Shown: positions 11,067 through 21,186 of the stretch, one piece after another
Position numbering within the stretch: position 1 is the stretch's first letter
How the letters are laid out: each line of letters starts with the position of its first letter
Source of the DNA: Didymella arachidicola
Taxonomy: Eukaryota; Ascomycota; Dothideomycetes; Pleosporales; Didymellaceae
Assembly (NCBI GenBank): GCA_016630955.3
Contig: CM050000.1
Coordinates: 1,116,001-1,180,000 of the forward strand
Length of the DNA: 64,000 nt
Direction: 5' to 3'
Notes under the pieces: generated by a model
Told to the model about the DNA's origin: nothing
The model's database searches: none
What the model saw: only the letters and a program-made list of their open reading frames with translations
Made by a program: the position numbers and the translations under genes

Positions 11067-14000
11067 TCACGGTCGTTTCTTTGTATCGGTGTTTGTCCGC
11101 TGTATCCCTTTCTCGAACGAGCCAAGCACCTTTTTAGAAGAGATGCTCTGCATGTCGAAGTGTATCGCGACGAGCCAAGCGCACAGTATGTTTGCAAGAT
11201 GGTGGAGCACGTACGCATAGGTGGCGCCGTAGACGGCAGCGTAAGCAGCAATGGAGAACAGGAAGATGTTGGTGAGGAAAGAGTAGCGTGACTGGACACG
11301 GGGGACCATGCGACCGGTGCTGAGGGTTTCGACTAGGAAGATGAACGGCATGATTGATAGGATGTTGTGGTGTGACGAGAACGGCGTCCACCAGTGGACG
11401 GCGAGATTTCGTACCCAGACTACGAGGACCGGGAGGTTGATCGGTAGGATCCAGATCATTAAGATGAGGATGGAGTGAGCGTAGTTGTAGAAATTGTAGT
11501 TCGTGTCCAGACGAGTCTCCTTGGCCAGCCTGAAACCTCGAATGCAGGTGGCGAGCTGAACCAGACAGAGCACCATGTAGGCAAAGTGGTACGGTATGAC
11601 GGTGGATACCAGTGTCAGCAGAATCACTGTCGTGATGGTACGCTGTCGAGTCGAAGTGACGGAGAACGCTCCAGGAGTCCTCAGGCCCTCCTCATTGCGG
11701 AGAGCTGAAGAGCTGACCAAGGCGTACAACGTAGCGATGATGTACGTGAGCAAGAGCACAACGTAGTTCAAAGCTACGCAGATCCCGATACACATCAGAC
11801 CGAAAAGTGGCACCAAGAACCAGAAGAAAGTGTCGTCAGTTCCAAGAAGAAGCTCGTGGTGGGCATCATCCAGCAGTGCTGTAGTGTTGCTAGCAACAGC
11901 GCGCAGCGGCCAATGCCTGAACTTCTCATTACGAGAGCCAGCCAAAGCGATCGATAAGAAAGTCAAAGCAGCCATAGCGAGGGGCAGAGATGTTCGAAGG
12001 CATTCATTCAAGCCATTGGCAAAGCTCATGAACACGCCTGTCTCGTCATAGATGCGGAACTGCTGACGAATGACCAAAGCAACAATGGGCAGTGTGAAGG
12101 CTGCGAAGACGATACGATAACGCATCCATAGCTTCCCAAGGCTTCCAAGGATATCAATCCTTAGGTTGACCTCCACAGTGCTGTCGCAGGTTGGGTCGGA
12201 CCAAATCTGCAGCGACAGCCCGCTTGCTGTTTGCTTGGGAAACAGCGCCGGCGGCATGTATGGTGAGACACCATGCAGATTAAGGCTTGCGTCCTTGACA
12301 TTGACAAAGAATTTGCTTTCGTGGACGTCGGTGATGTACTGTCTCAACAAGGGTGCAAACAACTCTCCACGGTCGCAAGACTGCTTGCCGATGTGGACGT
12401 TGTACGCTAACAAAGCCGAGTGCAAGGCTGGCACCTTAATATCCATGGTCAAAGCCCGGCGAGCTGAGAGTCGGAAGTTCAAGCCGGTGGTCAAGAGGCG
12501 TTGCAAGCCCATGTCGACCTTGTATACAGAATCAGAGGCGTTGCTGAACTCAGCGACCACCCAACCGGTGCTGCGCTCACCAGACTTGTCAACAACGGCA
12601 ACAAATTGCTGTTCTACGAGGTCCTTGAGATCGTATTGCAGATACGAGAAAGGATGCTGATCCGTCCCGAAAGGGAACGTCGATTGACGTGTAGACTCTG
12701 GTAACGCAATAACGTCAGATGCAGCGTTCTTGCAAGCCAGTCGAGTAGCACCAGAGCTTTCACCGGAGAGATCCATGTTCATCGAGAAGAGCGCAGCTGA
12801 TTGGCCACTTTGGTGGGTATGAACACTGCAGAACAAGACCTCCAGTCTGCCATTCTCACCGGGTGCATCCAGCTTTTCATTGCTCAGGAGTGTGAACTGC
12901 TTCTGGTAGTGCTCGATATGAGGTGGTATGGGGAGCAGGTACGCCTTTGGCTTCTGCTGTGACTTGCCAAGGCTTCGCAGTACCAGCTTCTCGCCCTGCG
13001 AGATGACTGCGCTATCTTCCTCTAGGGTAAGCAGTGTCTTTGCCTCCTTGTGCGGAAGTGTCTTCTCAGTGACGTCCTCGAGACCTGTTAGGAATTGCTT
13101 CTTAAAGCCACGCATACGCTCCGCGCGGGGAACGGTCTGGGTCGCTCTCGAGGCATCAATGACGTCGTACAGTGCGCGCACAACGCTCTTCCTCTCCTGA
13201 TCGCACCAGGTAATGGCCAGATGATCCATGCCAGTCCAGACGTGGGGCATGGATGACGTGAATACGGTGAAGCCGTGGGTCTCAGGAACCAGAGACGCAA
13301 TACTAGCATAGTCCGATGACACAACAGTGTCAAGACCACCGCCAGCGATCGAAATCAAGGTGACGTGCCACAGTGGATTGTCAATAGCCCACTTCTGCGA
13401 GTAAGCGTGACGCCAGTAGTCATTGACGCCCTTGTATAGTCGGACAATGTCACCGTCAAACGACACAGGTGGCCTTGCGTGAGGCGCTGCGAGGGTGACG
13501 ATAGTGTTGATCGAGTTCGAATGGTAATTGGGCATTGTGAGCATGGTACGAGCTACCATGCCTCCCATTGAGTGACCCAGGACGACGACTGATGTGGGGT
13601 CAGGTAGATTCGAGTCGCGCGCAGAGCGTCCTGGAGTGTGATATAGGGATAGAATGAAAGTGATAGCATCATTAAGATACTCGGCTTGATCGAGCAACGT
13701 CTGACCGTGGAATGCCGTGAAGTCCTCATTGAAGTCGACAGTGAAGAAGTCAAGCGGTCTCTTTCCGGCTCTGTTCGCACTCTCGTCGTGTCTTAGAGCA
13801 TTGTGGTAATAGTCTGCTGCTTCAGCTCCGAGCGGTCGCACTTGCTTGTAACTGCCGGCATTCCCTGGAATGAAGAGAACCGGCACACCCTTGACCTACG
13901 CCTGGTTAGTCTGCGCCTTGCACTATCGTCGATGACACGTACTCTGCTGTCCTCATCAATACCGCCCTCGCGATACAGATACAATGAGTACTTGCTGGCG

Positions 14001-14530
14001 AAGCGCGTGTGCTCGGTATCGAAGTCGTCAAACTTGTGGAAGATGGGCCGCATGTACGACATCTCGCAGCCTTTGGTGTCGAGTTGGCGCGTCAAGAACG
14101 ACTGCATCATGAGGAACAGAGCGGTGAAGCCCAGTAGCGTCGTAGCCAGTGTGTACAGTGAGCATGCCCAGGGATCGCGCAGGCGCAGTCTCGACCTCGT
14201 ATTCTGTCCCTCGACCATGCTGTCTGACGTTATGTCTTTCGCCGGCGATGCCGCAGCCGGGCGTGCCTTTTCGCTCGACATGTCGGTGGCGGGCGCGGCG
14301 TTTGCGTGAGTGCTGGGTTGGCGTCGTGTTGTTGCAGAGCGCTGGAATGGCAAATGCCCCTCTTCGCTCCTCCTCTTTGCCTCCTTCCAATGTGGTGTTC
14401 CCGCTGCTGTGCCTTCAGTCCGCGCCTTCACCGCGTCGCCATGGTCCGGATTTTGTGCCGCCAGAATTTCGGGGTCAGAGACGGTGTCGTCGTGTCCGGA
14501 TCTTCGCCCTATCGGCGGGGACTGGCGCAT
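11067..14530 (-). CDS. BST1: GPI inositol-deacylase (Bst1/PGAP1 family)
   Basis: Two exons (14530-13943 and 13895-11067) around a 47-nt GTACGT...TAG intron give 1138 residues. The N-terminal 110 residues are low-complexity, then comes one membrane segment (about 121-141). A PGAP1-like alpha/beta-hydrolase domain begins at PVLFIPGNAGSYKQVR, with the nucleophile in GHSMGG (Ser about 305). The C-terminal third has a series of hydrophobic transmembrane segments. The enzyme removes the acyl chain from inositol of GPI anchors in the ER and supports export and quality control of GPI proteins. Start at 14530 is the first ATG of the open frame. Confidence 0.93.
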
Positions 14531-16440
14531 TTAAAGAGGGCGCACAGCGTGGTTCCGCGTGGTTCCTGCTTCAGGATCGTGACTGCCAGTTCCAGGGTCC
14601 AGGGAATGTGGTGCGCACGCACGTCGCTGCTGCCACGCTCCTTTCACGGTTGTTTGGGCTGGCTAAGGTCGAGTCGGAAGCGACAGGCGTTATCTGGGTG
14701 GCTGAAATGGGTGGGCGTGCAATGACTGCACATGTGCGGAGAGGAATGTTGAGTGCTAATTGCGACTCGCGCACTTGGGGCAGCGGGCGACGCAATCGCC
14801 AAGCAACAAATCGAGCCTCGAAGAAATGAGCGACAGATCGTCAACAGGGCACGGGGTGGACAGTGTGAGGGCCAGGAGTGAGGGAGTCCACCAAAGCACA
14901 GACAGCCCTCTGCAATGGGCGAGCCACAACGAGCGACGATGTTTACATATCATCGTGAGATCCGCAGGCCTCACGCAGACTCTTGCCTGGCCCGCGAGGC
15001 TTGCAGCTAAAACTAACGAGCGATGACGACGATTCGACGCCGGGATCCCACAAAATGTCCGGCGGCGCCGCATAGCTCGGCACTCCTCAAGACCTTGAGA
15101 CAGCTTTCAAGCGCAATCACGTTTCGATCTGGTCTGGAGGCTGGGAAAATTGATTTCGAACAGCTTCTACTCCTAACAGCGTCTCTTAAAGCTACCGGTA
15201 GCCGTAGAAACGATTCACTACTGCACGTCGACTACCAGTCACTGCACAGCAAGCATTCGAAACGCGCGACACCCCACGCCACGCTATTGAAACGGACATT
15301 AACGCCCGCAGCCTCGCCCATGTTCGGCGATGCCTTTTGGGAGGGCAATGATCATTGCAACGTCACGTTTCCATCTCAGTTGACCTGTGAAAGTCAGGTT
15401 GATAGTGTTAGCAAGTGGCAGCAGTTCGTCCAAGATAGCGCAACGGGGATCGACTGGCACTAAGAGTTCCGGACCGGTGTTTGATGATCCTTCGCCTATG
15501 CTCGTCAAACTCCACGCGTACTCTCCGAAGTTTGGCTTCACACGACTTCTGGGCGTGTCACCTTGCGAGCTTCCTCACTGACGCACTTCCAACCCCAAGT
15601 CCTGACATGCTAATTACACCTGCAGGTGTTGGCAACCTTATCTTGGCAACACGATCGGTCTGTCACGAAGCCTGCGATGGTGACCGAACCCTTATCTACA
15701 GTTCCTTATTGGCTGCACAGGCAAGCGGCCGCAGCTTTCACCCGTGCATTGCGCGTCTCTAGAGGAATTACTTGGCACACGGCTTTGAAGTAAAGTTACT
15801 GGGACACTTTCGTTTCCGCTTGCACTGCTTGCTCCAGGATAGACGCTGGGTTCTTCGCTCAGATGTGGCGCGTTGTCATTTCATCGTGTGAGACACCTGC
15901 AGTTGGTCTAGAGATGTATGCATTGTGCGGGCATATTCGAACGACCACGTACGATACTTTAATTCTAGACTCGGAGTATGGTAAGTTGCAGAGCGTAATC
16001 AGACACAGACTGTAAACTGGTGTCGAAAACCTATGCGTCTGATGAAGGCAGCTTGACCAGATTTGCAAAGTGCTGTGAGCGTTCCATTCGAACTTTTGCT
16101 AAGCGGACAAGGACAACGACTATTGTTCATTCTCCAACTTAAGCAGCGTTGCGGAGTGCGTGTGCAGAGCCCCTTGTGCATTTCTCGTGTCAGGGTGAGG
16201 ACCTCGACCTGGCTGAATTGATAGGTTTGGATCAGCGACATAGTTCAAGGTTCCAGTACATCTAGGACGTGGTGTGCTATACACTTCATACAAAGCAGTC
16301 TGCAGAACACCCTAAACATCTGTACCTGCATAGCCTAACCTTAATACAACGCTGTTTTTAGGTTGCTTAGACAAAGTGTATGTCTTGTACTTATTTTTGT
16401 CGACAAAACTAAAGTATTAGGCTTCCACTGCTCCAAAAAC
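14531..16440. other. Long intergenic region
   Basis: About 1.9 kb with only short or overlapping open frames. The plus-strand frame at 15023-15463 is the longest, but it shows no motif and no intron signals. It includes the promoter of the GPI deacylase at its left end and the 3' flank of the tRNA-Pro gene at its right end. Confidence 0.45.
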
Positions 16441-16446
16441 AAAAAA
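16441..16446 (-). terminator. Pol III terminator of the tRNA-Pro gene
   Basis: On the minus strand a run of six T begins four bases after the tRNA discriminator base, followed after one G by five more T. An oligo-T run directly 3' of a tRNA gene is the normal RNA polymerase III stop signal, which suggests the locus is or recently was a pol III unit. Confidence 0.75.
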
Positions 16447-16486
16447 GAATGGGTCCTGCCGCGACTCGAACGCGGGGCCTCTCGCA

Positions 16487-16511
16487 ATAGTGCTTAGTGC
16501 TGGACAGAAAT
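16487..16511 (-). other. Canonical 25-nt tRNA intron (after position 37)
   Basis: Between G37 and T38 of the anticodon loop, as in other nuclear tRNA genes, and without GT/AG ends. It would be removed by the tRNA splicing endonuclease and ligase. Its presence shows that this gene needs two unrelated splicing machineries if it is functional. Confidence 0.85.
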
Positions 16512-16522
16512 CCCTAAGCGAG

Positions 16523-16573
16523 CTGTCGTATGTTAGGAAGTGGTCGCAAGGCTGAGCTCCTTGGTGAACTTAC
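16523..16573 (-). other. Spliceosomal-type intron 2 inside tRNA-Pro (51 nt)
   Basis: Starts GTAAGTTCACC and ends TACGACAG, with a consensus CCTAACA branch site 13-15 nt before the acceptor. It sits between position 26 and the first base of the anticodon stem. Length and all three signals match ordinary mRNA introns of neighbouring genes. Confidence 0.85.
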
Positions 16574-16587
16574 AATCATACCACTAG

Positions 16588-16640
16588 CTGGTTGGTTGTC
16601 AGCTAACTGTCGTGTGGTTTTGAGTTCGAGTGAAACTTAC
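16588..16640 (-). other. Spliceosomal-type intron 1 inside tRNA-Pro (53 nt)
   Basis: Starts GTAAGTTTCAC and ends CCAACCAG, with GCTGACA as branch site about 14 nt before the acceptor. It lies after position 11, within the D stem, and cuts the internal promoter box A (TGGT / CTAGTGG) in two. It is not similar to intron 2 beyond the splice signals. Confidence 0.85.
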
Positions 16641-16651
16641 ACCACAGGACC

Positions 16652-17087
16652 TTGTGCTGCTGATGTTGAGCTGCAATTGATGAAAGCTGGTTGAAAAGAC
16701 CTATTTATAAATCCAAAAAAAATTGAAATCAAAGAAATGAGTTCTAGAACGAGGGTCCAGCGACGAAGCAATCTGAGACACGCTACTATGATTGTCGTCG
16801 AGCGAACTCAAGAACATCAGATCTCAGGTTGAAAGAGGACAGACTATACGTTGTCGAACCATGGCTCCGGATGCCCCGTCAACTACCGAAAATAGTCGTA
16901 CTCGGTGTTCCTGCCTTCGGATGCAACGCCGCCCACAGCGCCCTACAAACGACCAATCCCAGTCTTTCGAAGTCTGGCTCGTAGACAGTCTCACTGGAGC
17001 AAATCATTCAAAACGTGACTATTGGCGCTTTCAAAAATCAATCTATAAAGCGGTCTTTGCTGTTATTCCGACGACTACGAGATAGCC
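16652..17087. other. Intergenic, tRNA-Pro 5' flank to GNAT gene
   Basis: No gene recognised. An AT-rich stretch (16698-16740, containing TATTTATAAATCC) lies 50-90 bases upstream of the tRNA-Pro 5' end and could act as an upstream element for that gene; this is inference. Confidence 0.35.
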
Positions 17088-17615
17088 ATGAATTTACAAC
17101 CCACTGTTAAAGTCCGACTAGCACAGTTCCCAGACGATAGAGACACGATCCGCAATTTATTCCTCGCGTACGAACAGCATCTGCTCAACACTGCGGCCGT
17201 GAAGCTCGAGTTCCAGAATTTCGACGATGAATTGGCCAGTCTACCCGGAAAGTACGCAGCAGAAAATAACGGCGCGTTATGGCTGGCGTACATCTCGACA
17301 CCCGCACAAGAGACGCCTATCGGCTGCATGGGTTTGCGCGCCTTCAACGCTACCCAAGCCGAGCTCAAACGTCTGTACATCGCACCATCGGCCCGTGGGC
17401 GTGGCTTAAGCAGGATGCTGATGGATGTCGCGATCGCACGAGCGCAGGAGTTGGGATATAAGGGGATGCTGCTCGATACGCTGGGAAGCATGACAGCAGC
17501 GAGGAGATTGTACGAGAAGCATGGATTTAGAGAGATTGAGCCGTACTATGACAGCCACCCTGATGCGGTATCCTACCAGTTGGACTTGGAAGAGACTGGA
17601 TCGAAGGATATATGA
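17088..17615 (+). CDS. GNAT-family N-acetyltransferase
   Basis: Single exon, 175 residues, starting at ATG 17088. The acetyl-CoA-binding motif A is clear (LKRLYIAPSARGRGLSRMLM, with the R-G-x-G-like turn), followed by the typical helix and the C-terminal ARRLYEKHGFREI segment of motif B. The family transfers acetyl from acetyl-CoA to an amine on a small molecule or protein; the substrate cannot be inferred. It is the only protein gene between 14.5 and 19.1 kb, next to the unusual tRNA gene, with no evident functional link. Confidence 0.85.
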   Translation: MNLQPTVKVRLAQFPDDRDTIRNLFLAYEQHLLNTAAVKLEFQNFDDELASLPGKYAAENNGALWLAYISTPAQETPIGCMGLRAFNATQAELKRLYIAPSARGRGLSRMLMDVAIARAQELGYKGMLLDTLGSMTAARRLYEKHGFREIEPYYDSHPDAVSYQLDLEETGSKDI

Positions 17616-19082
17616 CAAGGCATGCGTAACACCATGTGTGCGCGCTTCGGTCTCAGCTCGGATGCTCGAGTGCTTCCGGATTGTCAGCACACCACATGAA
17701 GGTTGTCGCACCGCCTCGTACTTTCCTAAGCCCTAAATGTTTTCCTCCGCCACCAGCCATGTATCTTATGATCGGGTCGAATCCAATTCCTCAGTGGGAC
17801 GGCTTTTCCGAATCGCTGGAGTACGCTGGCGTGCACGTCCTCTTTATGTGCCTTCTCTAGACCCTAGCCAGCTAACTCACGACCAAAGCCGCAGGTTTGG
17901 AAGGTTAAGCGTATTACCGGAAGATGCAGGTACCATCTGTTGGTACAAGTAACGCGCAAAGTACGAAGAGCTTGTTCTAGTGTGCCCGAGCTGTTCCATC
18001 ACCAGGAATTAGCTTCCCCGTAGGGCTGGGCTTCGCGCAGGATGTTAGCAGTTGCTGGTGCTATGGCACGGTTGTGTGTTGATTGAAGTGGAGGGAAGAC
18101 GTTCGGGCCTGGATAGTCGAGGAGAGGTACGGCTTCACAGAATAAACTCAATTGTGTTTATCTGGGTCGATATACTGCTCTTCTAGTCATCAAGTATGCT
18201 CTCAACTAATTGGGAATGCCTGTGATTCCCTCGCAAGTATGCTGTTTTCTAGCTTCTGACCTGTTCACTTGTTATTCAATCACACGGCCTCTCAATCCGT
18301 CCTGCTTCAGATCTCGCACCACAGCTACGGGGACGAAAATGTTCCTCTCACGCCAGTCTGCACGGAGCTCTTCATGTGAGAAGATCTTCATATCGCCCGG
18401 AAACTCTTCTTGCTTGGGAAGGGTGACGCGACAAAACATTCATTCGTCTAACGGTCTCCAGCTCATACGCCAACATTGGAAATCGTTCTACCACAGCATT
18501 AGAAGTTCGGATCTGCTTTCGGCCTGCTTATCTAATGCTATGGTAGGTGTCTATCTGTCTTATCGATCTTCGGGATGCGATGCAGGGCAGTCCATAGTTT
18601 AGGAGACATTTCGGTGGTTCGTATCCGGAAGGAAAGACGCGTCTCTACCAGGAGCGCATTATAGAATGATCTACCCTGCCCTGCTCCTCCTGCGCTGTGA
18701 CCTCCAAGCTTGACAATACACAATCATATCACCATTTGCACTCGCTTGCATATTCGAATTTCTTCGATGACACCACAGCGGAATCACAATTATATTGTGA
18801 ACGATCTAGTCTACTAGCCTGCCATATCTGCTAGAGGCATATATCTTTGGCCCTTTTTTGCACGTAGAACCTTTCGCTCTGAGCGAAACCATGAGCCAGC
18901 CCACGCGTGGTGGACCTTCCTCGATCCGGGGATAAATAAGTATCCGGGCAGGCAAATGAAGTGTAGAGGATTAACTTCCTGTGAACGGTGAAGGCGTCTG
19001 CGGATACCAACTATGTACCCGCAATAAAACCTCAGTGAGTGTAAACTCTAGGGTTGCTCCGTCCAAGGTTAGGTCGCAACTA
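17616..19082. other. Intergenic region left of the transposon
   Basis: About 1.5 kb with no recognisable gene. Contains a small inverted arrangement of TCCGGGGATA ... TATCCGGG around 18934-18957. The right end is the insertion site of the Fot1-like element. Confidence 0.4.
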
Positions 19083-19084
19083 TA

Positions 19085-19128
19085 CCGAGTCCGTGCGCGT
19101 GACGCCCACCATCGCGTAACGCCCCGCT
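19085..19128 (+). repeat. Left terminal inverted repeat
   Basis: Begins CCGAGTCCGTGC and ends ACGCCCCGCT; exact reverse complement of 21141-21184 over 44 bases (46 with the flanking TA). Confidence 0.95.
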
Positions 19129-19172
19129 AAGCAAATCGCACCCCATCTTCAACACCCCATAGCTCAGTCAAT

Positions 19173-21032
19173 ATGGACTCAATTCAAGAAGCGGCTACAG
19201 AATTCGATTTGCGCAATCATAAAGAACAACTTTCATACACAAAGTTTGCTAAAGCAAAGGGAGTTGATCGGTCTACGTTAGCGCGGAGGCACAAAGGGGT
19301 TTCAACTTCTAGGGAGGTCAAAGCAGTTAACCAACGGAAACTCAACAACACTGAAGAACAAGAGCTTATTAAGCTTATTAATAAGCTTACTGAGGACGGA
19401 TTCCCTCCTAACAGGCTTCAAATCCGAAATTACGCGTCTAAAGTAGCTGGTAGCAGCGTCTCTGATAGCTGGGTTACTCGCTTCCTCCACCGTCACACAG
19501 CTGAACTGGTCACCAAATGGGCAACAGGGAAGGATCGCAATCGCCACCAAGCTGACTCAGGGGCTTCTTTTGAGGCCTACTTCACACTTCTACACAGCAA
19601 GATAGCTGAGTACAGCATTGAGCCTCAGCACATGTACAATATGGATGAGAAGGGCTTCATGATCGGGGTACTTGAACGTGCAAAACGAGTGTTCTCCCGG
19701 CCACTGTGGGACAGCAAGCAAGTCAGAGGTACTCTCCAAGACGGCTCACGGGAGTGGATCACGCTTATTGCTTGCATAAGTGCCTCAGGGGAAGCCCTGC
19801 CAGCAAGCCTCATATACCCAGCAGCCAATCAAGCTATATACTCAGGCTGGGTGGAGGATATCAAGCCAGGGGAACACTCAGTCTTTGTCAGCTCATCTAG
19901 TACAGGCTGGAGCAACAACGAGATAGCTCTTGCCTGGCTTGAACAGGTGTTCGATCGCGCTACTAAGGCCACAGCACGGAGAAAGTATCGTCTTTTGATA
20001 CTTGACGGCCACGGGAGCCACGTTACCCCTGACTTTATTGAGTACGCCAACCAACGCAAGATACTCGTGATGATCCTTCCCCCTCACTCAACACACAGGC
20101 TCCAGCCACTGGACGTTTGCCTGTTCTCACCTCTGGCACGAGCATACTCAAATGAGCTTACGCAGTTCCTCCAAAGCAGTCAGGGGACCTCTCCAGTCAC
20201 TAAATCAAACTTCTTACACCTGTTCTGGGCGGCGTGGCAGAGCTCATTTCAGGAGTCAACAATCGTCAACTCCTTTGCAGCCACAGGGATATGGCCCCCT
20301 GACGCCTCTGCTGTACTCAAACAAGTCAACAACACTTATACAGACAAAGAAGAACAATCAGGAGCTCTTAGACCAACAGACTGGAGGCGTATAAGGCAGG
20401 TACTTAAGGATCATGTGAAGGAACCTGACAGTGAGGCAGTGCGGGAGCTGACAGGGGCAATTCACTCTCTTACTGCCCAGGTTGAGCTGCTTACTGAGCA
20501 GAACAAAGGCCTGCAGGAGTCTCTTGCACACAGGAAGAAGCACAATAAGAAGAGTAAGCCCCTGAGTCTCCAACAGCGGAAGGAGTACCAAAGTCAACCT
20601 GTATTTTGGTCTCCTCGGAAGGTCAGAGAGGCACACTATCGTCGGAAGATCAATGAGCAAGAACAGGAGGAGCAGCATCTTCAAAAGCTACGTCAGAAGC
20701 AAGAGCAAGTAGCAATTAAGCTTCAGAGAGCAAGAGAGGCTCAGGAGAAGCGTACAGAGCGTGAGAGAGCTAAGGAGGTGAGGGTGCAGGAGAAGGCTAA
20801 GAAGGCAGCTGAAGCGCAGCGTCAAAGGGACGCTCGTCAAGCTACTACTGCTATCCAATTATCCCAAAAGGGTAAGCGTAAAGCCTTAAAAGCTACCTCA
20901 GGTAGCAATAAGCGTCAGAAACAAGCTGGTGATGCTGGTGGTGCGAAAGAAGCCCCTGAGGCACCCTCAGCTCCTCCACCAGTCACTACTCGCCGCGGAC
21001 GCAACGTTAGGCTTCCAAGTAAATACAAGTAG
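19173..21032 (+). CDS. Fot1/pogo-like transposase, intact
   Basis: 619 residues from ATG 19173. Residues 1-60 form a psq/CENP-B-type helix-turn-helix (YTKFAKAKGVDRSTLARRHKG); a second DNA-binding helix region follows to about 110. The DDE core shows the three acidic residues in NMDEKGF (about 155), LDGHGSH (about 275) and LQPLDVCLFSPL (about 313). The last 170 residues are a highly charged coiled coil with a basic Arg/Lys C-terminus. It cuts and pastes the element using the 44-bp TIRs. No stop codon or frameshift interrupts it, and no intron is needed. Confidence 0.95.
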   Translation: MDSIQEAATEFDLRNHKEQLSYTKFAKAKGVDRSTLARRHKGVSTSREVKAVNQRKLNNTEEQELIKLINKLTEDGFPPNRLQIRNYASKVAGSSVSDSWVTRFLHRHTAELVTKWATGKDRNRHQADSGASFEAYFTLLHSKIAEYSIEPQHMYNMDEKGFMIGVLERAKRVFSRPLWDSKQVRGTLQDGSREWITLIACISASGEALPASLIYPAANQAIYSGWVEDIKPGEHSVFVSSSSTGWSNNEIALAWLEQVFDRATKATARRKYRLLILDGHGSHVTPDFIEYANQRKILVMILPPHSTHRLQPLDVCLFSPLARAYSNELTQFLQSSQGTSPVTKSNFLHLFWAAWQSSFQESTIVNSFAATGIWPPDASAVLKQVNNTYTDKEEQSGALRPTDWRRIRQVLKDHVKEPDSEAVRELTGAIHSLTAQVELLTEQNKGLQESLAHRKKHNKKSKPLSLQQRKEYQSQPVFWSPRKVREAHYRRKINEQEQEEQHLQKLRQKQEQVAIKLQRAREAQEKRTERERAKEVRVQEKAKKAAEAQRQRDARQATTAIQLSQKGKRKALKATSGSNKRQKQAGDAGGAKEAPEAPSAPPPVTTRRGRNVRLPSKYK

Positions 21033-21140
21033 CACAAGTAGTTCACATAGGTCTATTTACTACTCTACTACAATATTATACAATATTTGCTGTTGTTGGT
21101 GGCTCAGTAACCTTATTTTTCAACAAGTCGATAGGATCTC

Positions 21141-21184
21141 AGCGGGGCGTTACGCGATGGTGGGCGTCACGCGCACGGACTCGG
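21141..21184 (+). repeat. Right terminal inverted repeat
   Basis: Begins AGCGGGGCGTTACG and ends GCACGGACTCGG; reverse complement of 19085-19128 and identical to 600-643. Confidence 0.95.
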
Positions 21185-21186
21185 TA

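Larger units (their letters stand above)
16451..16651 (-). tRNA. tRNA-Pro (anticodon AGG), interrupted by one canonical and two spliceosomal-type introns
   Basis: Four segments on the minus strand (16651-16641, 16587-16574, 16522-16512, 16486-16451) join to exactly 72 nt. Acceptor stem GGTCCTG pairs with CAGGACC. The D-arm has G18-G19. Anticodon stem CTCGC/GCGAG closes a TTAGGGT loop with anticodon AGG. The variable loop is AGGCC, the T stem CCGCG/CGCGG with TTCGAGT loop, and the discriminator is C73, as in yeast tRNA-Pro. All stems are perfectly paired. The gene is 201 bp because of inserts of 53, 51 and 25 nt. The 25-nt insert lies after position 37, the standard place for nuclear tRNA introns, also seen in yeast tRNA-Pro. 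The other two have GTAAGT donors, CTRAC branch sites and CAG acceptors. The perfect joined cloverleaf argues against decay; expression is unproven. Confidence 0.9.
19085..21184 (+). mobile_element. Complete Fot1/pogo-like (Tc1-mariner superfamily) transposon
   Basis: A 2.1-kb element with perfect 44-bp terminal inverted repeats (19085-19128 and 21141-21184) and TA at both borders (19083-19084 and 21185-21186), the target duplication typical of this superfamily. It carries one uninterrupted transposase gene. Its 3' 643 bases are identical to the copy at the left edge of the window. Intact ORF, perfect TIRs and identical copies indicate recent, possibly current, activity. No C-to-T decay typical of repeat-induced point mutation is evident. 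Confidence 0.95.

Noticed and set aside
15023..15463. 146-codon open frame between the GPI deacylase and the tRNA-Pro gene.
   Set aside because: No motif, no intron signals and overlap with equally long frames on the other strand; not supported as a gene.
16451..16651. Explaining all three tRNA-Pro inserts as endonuclease-type (bulge-helix-bulge) introns at unusual sites, as in some red algae and archaea.
   Set aside because: Not excluded experimentally, but the two extra inserts have complete spliceosomal donor, branch and acceptor signals, and fungi are not known to have ectopic endonuclease introns.
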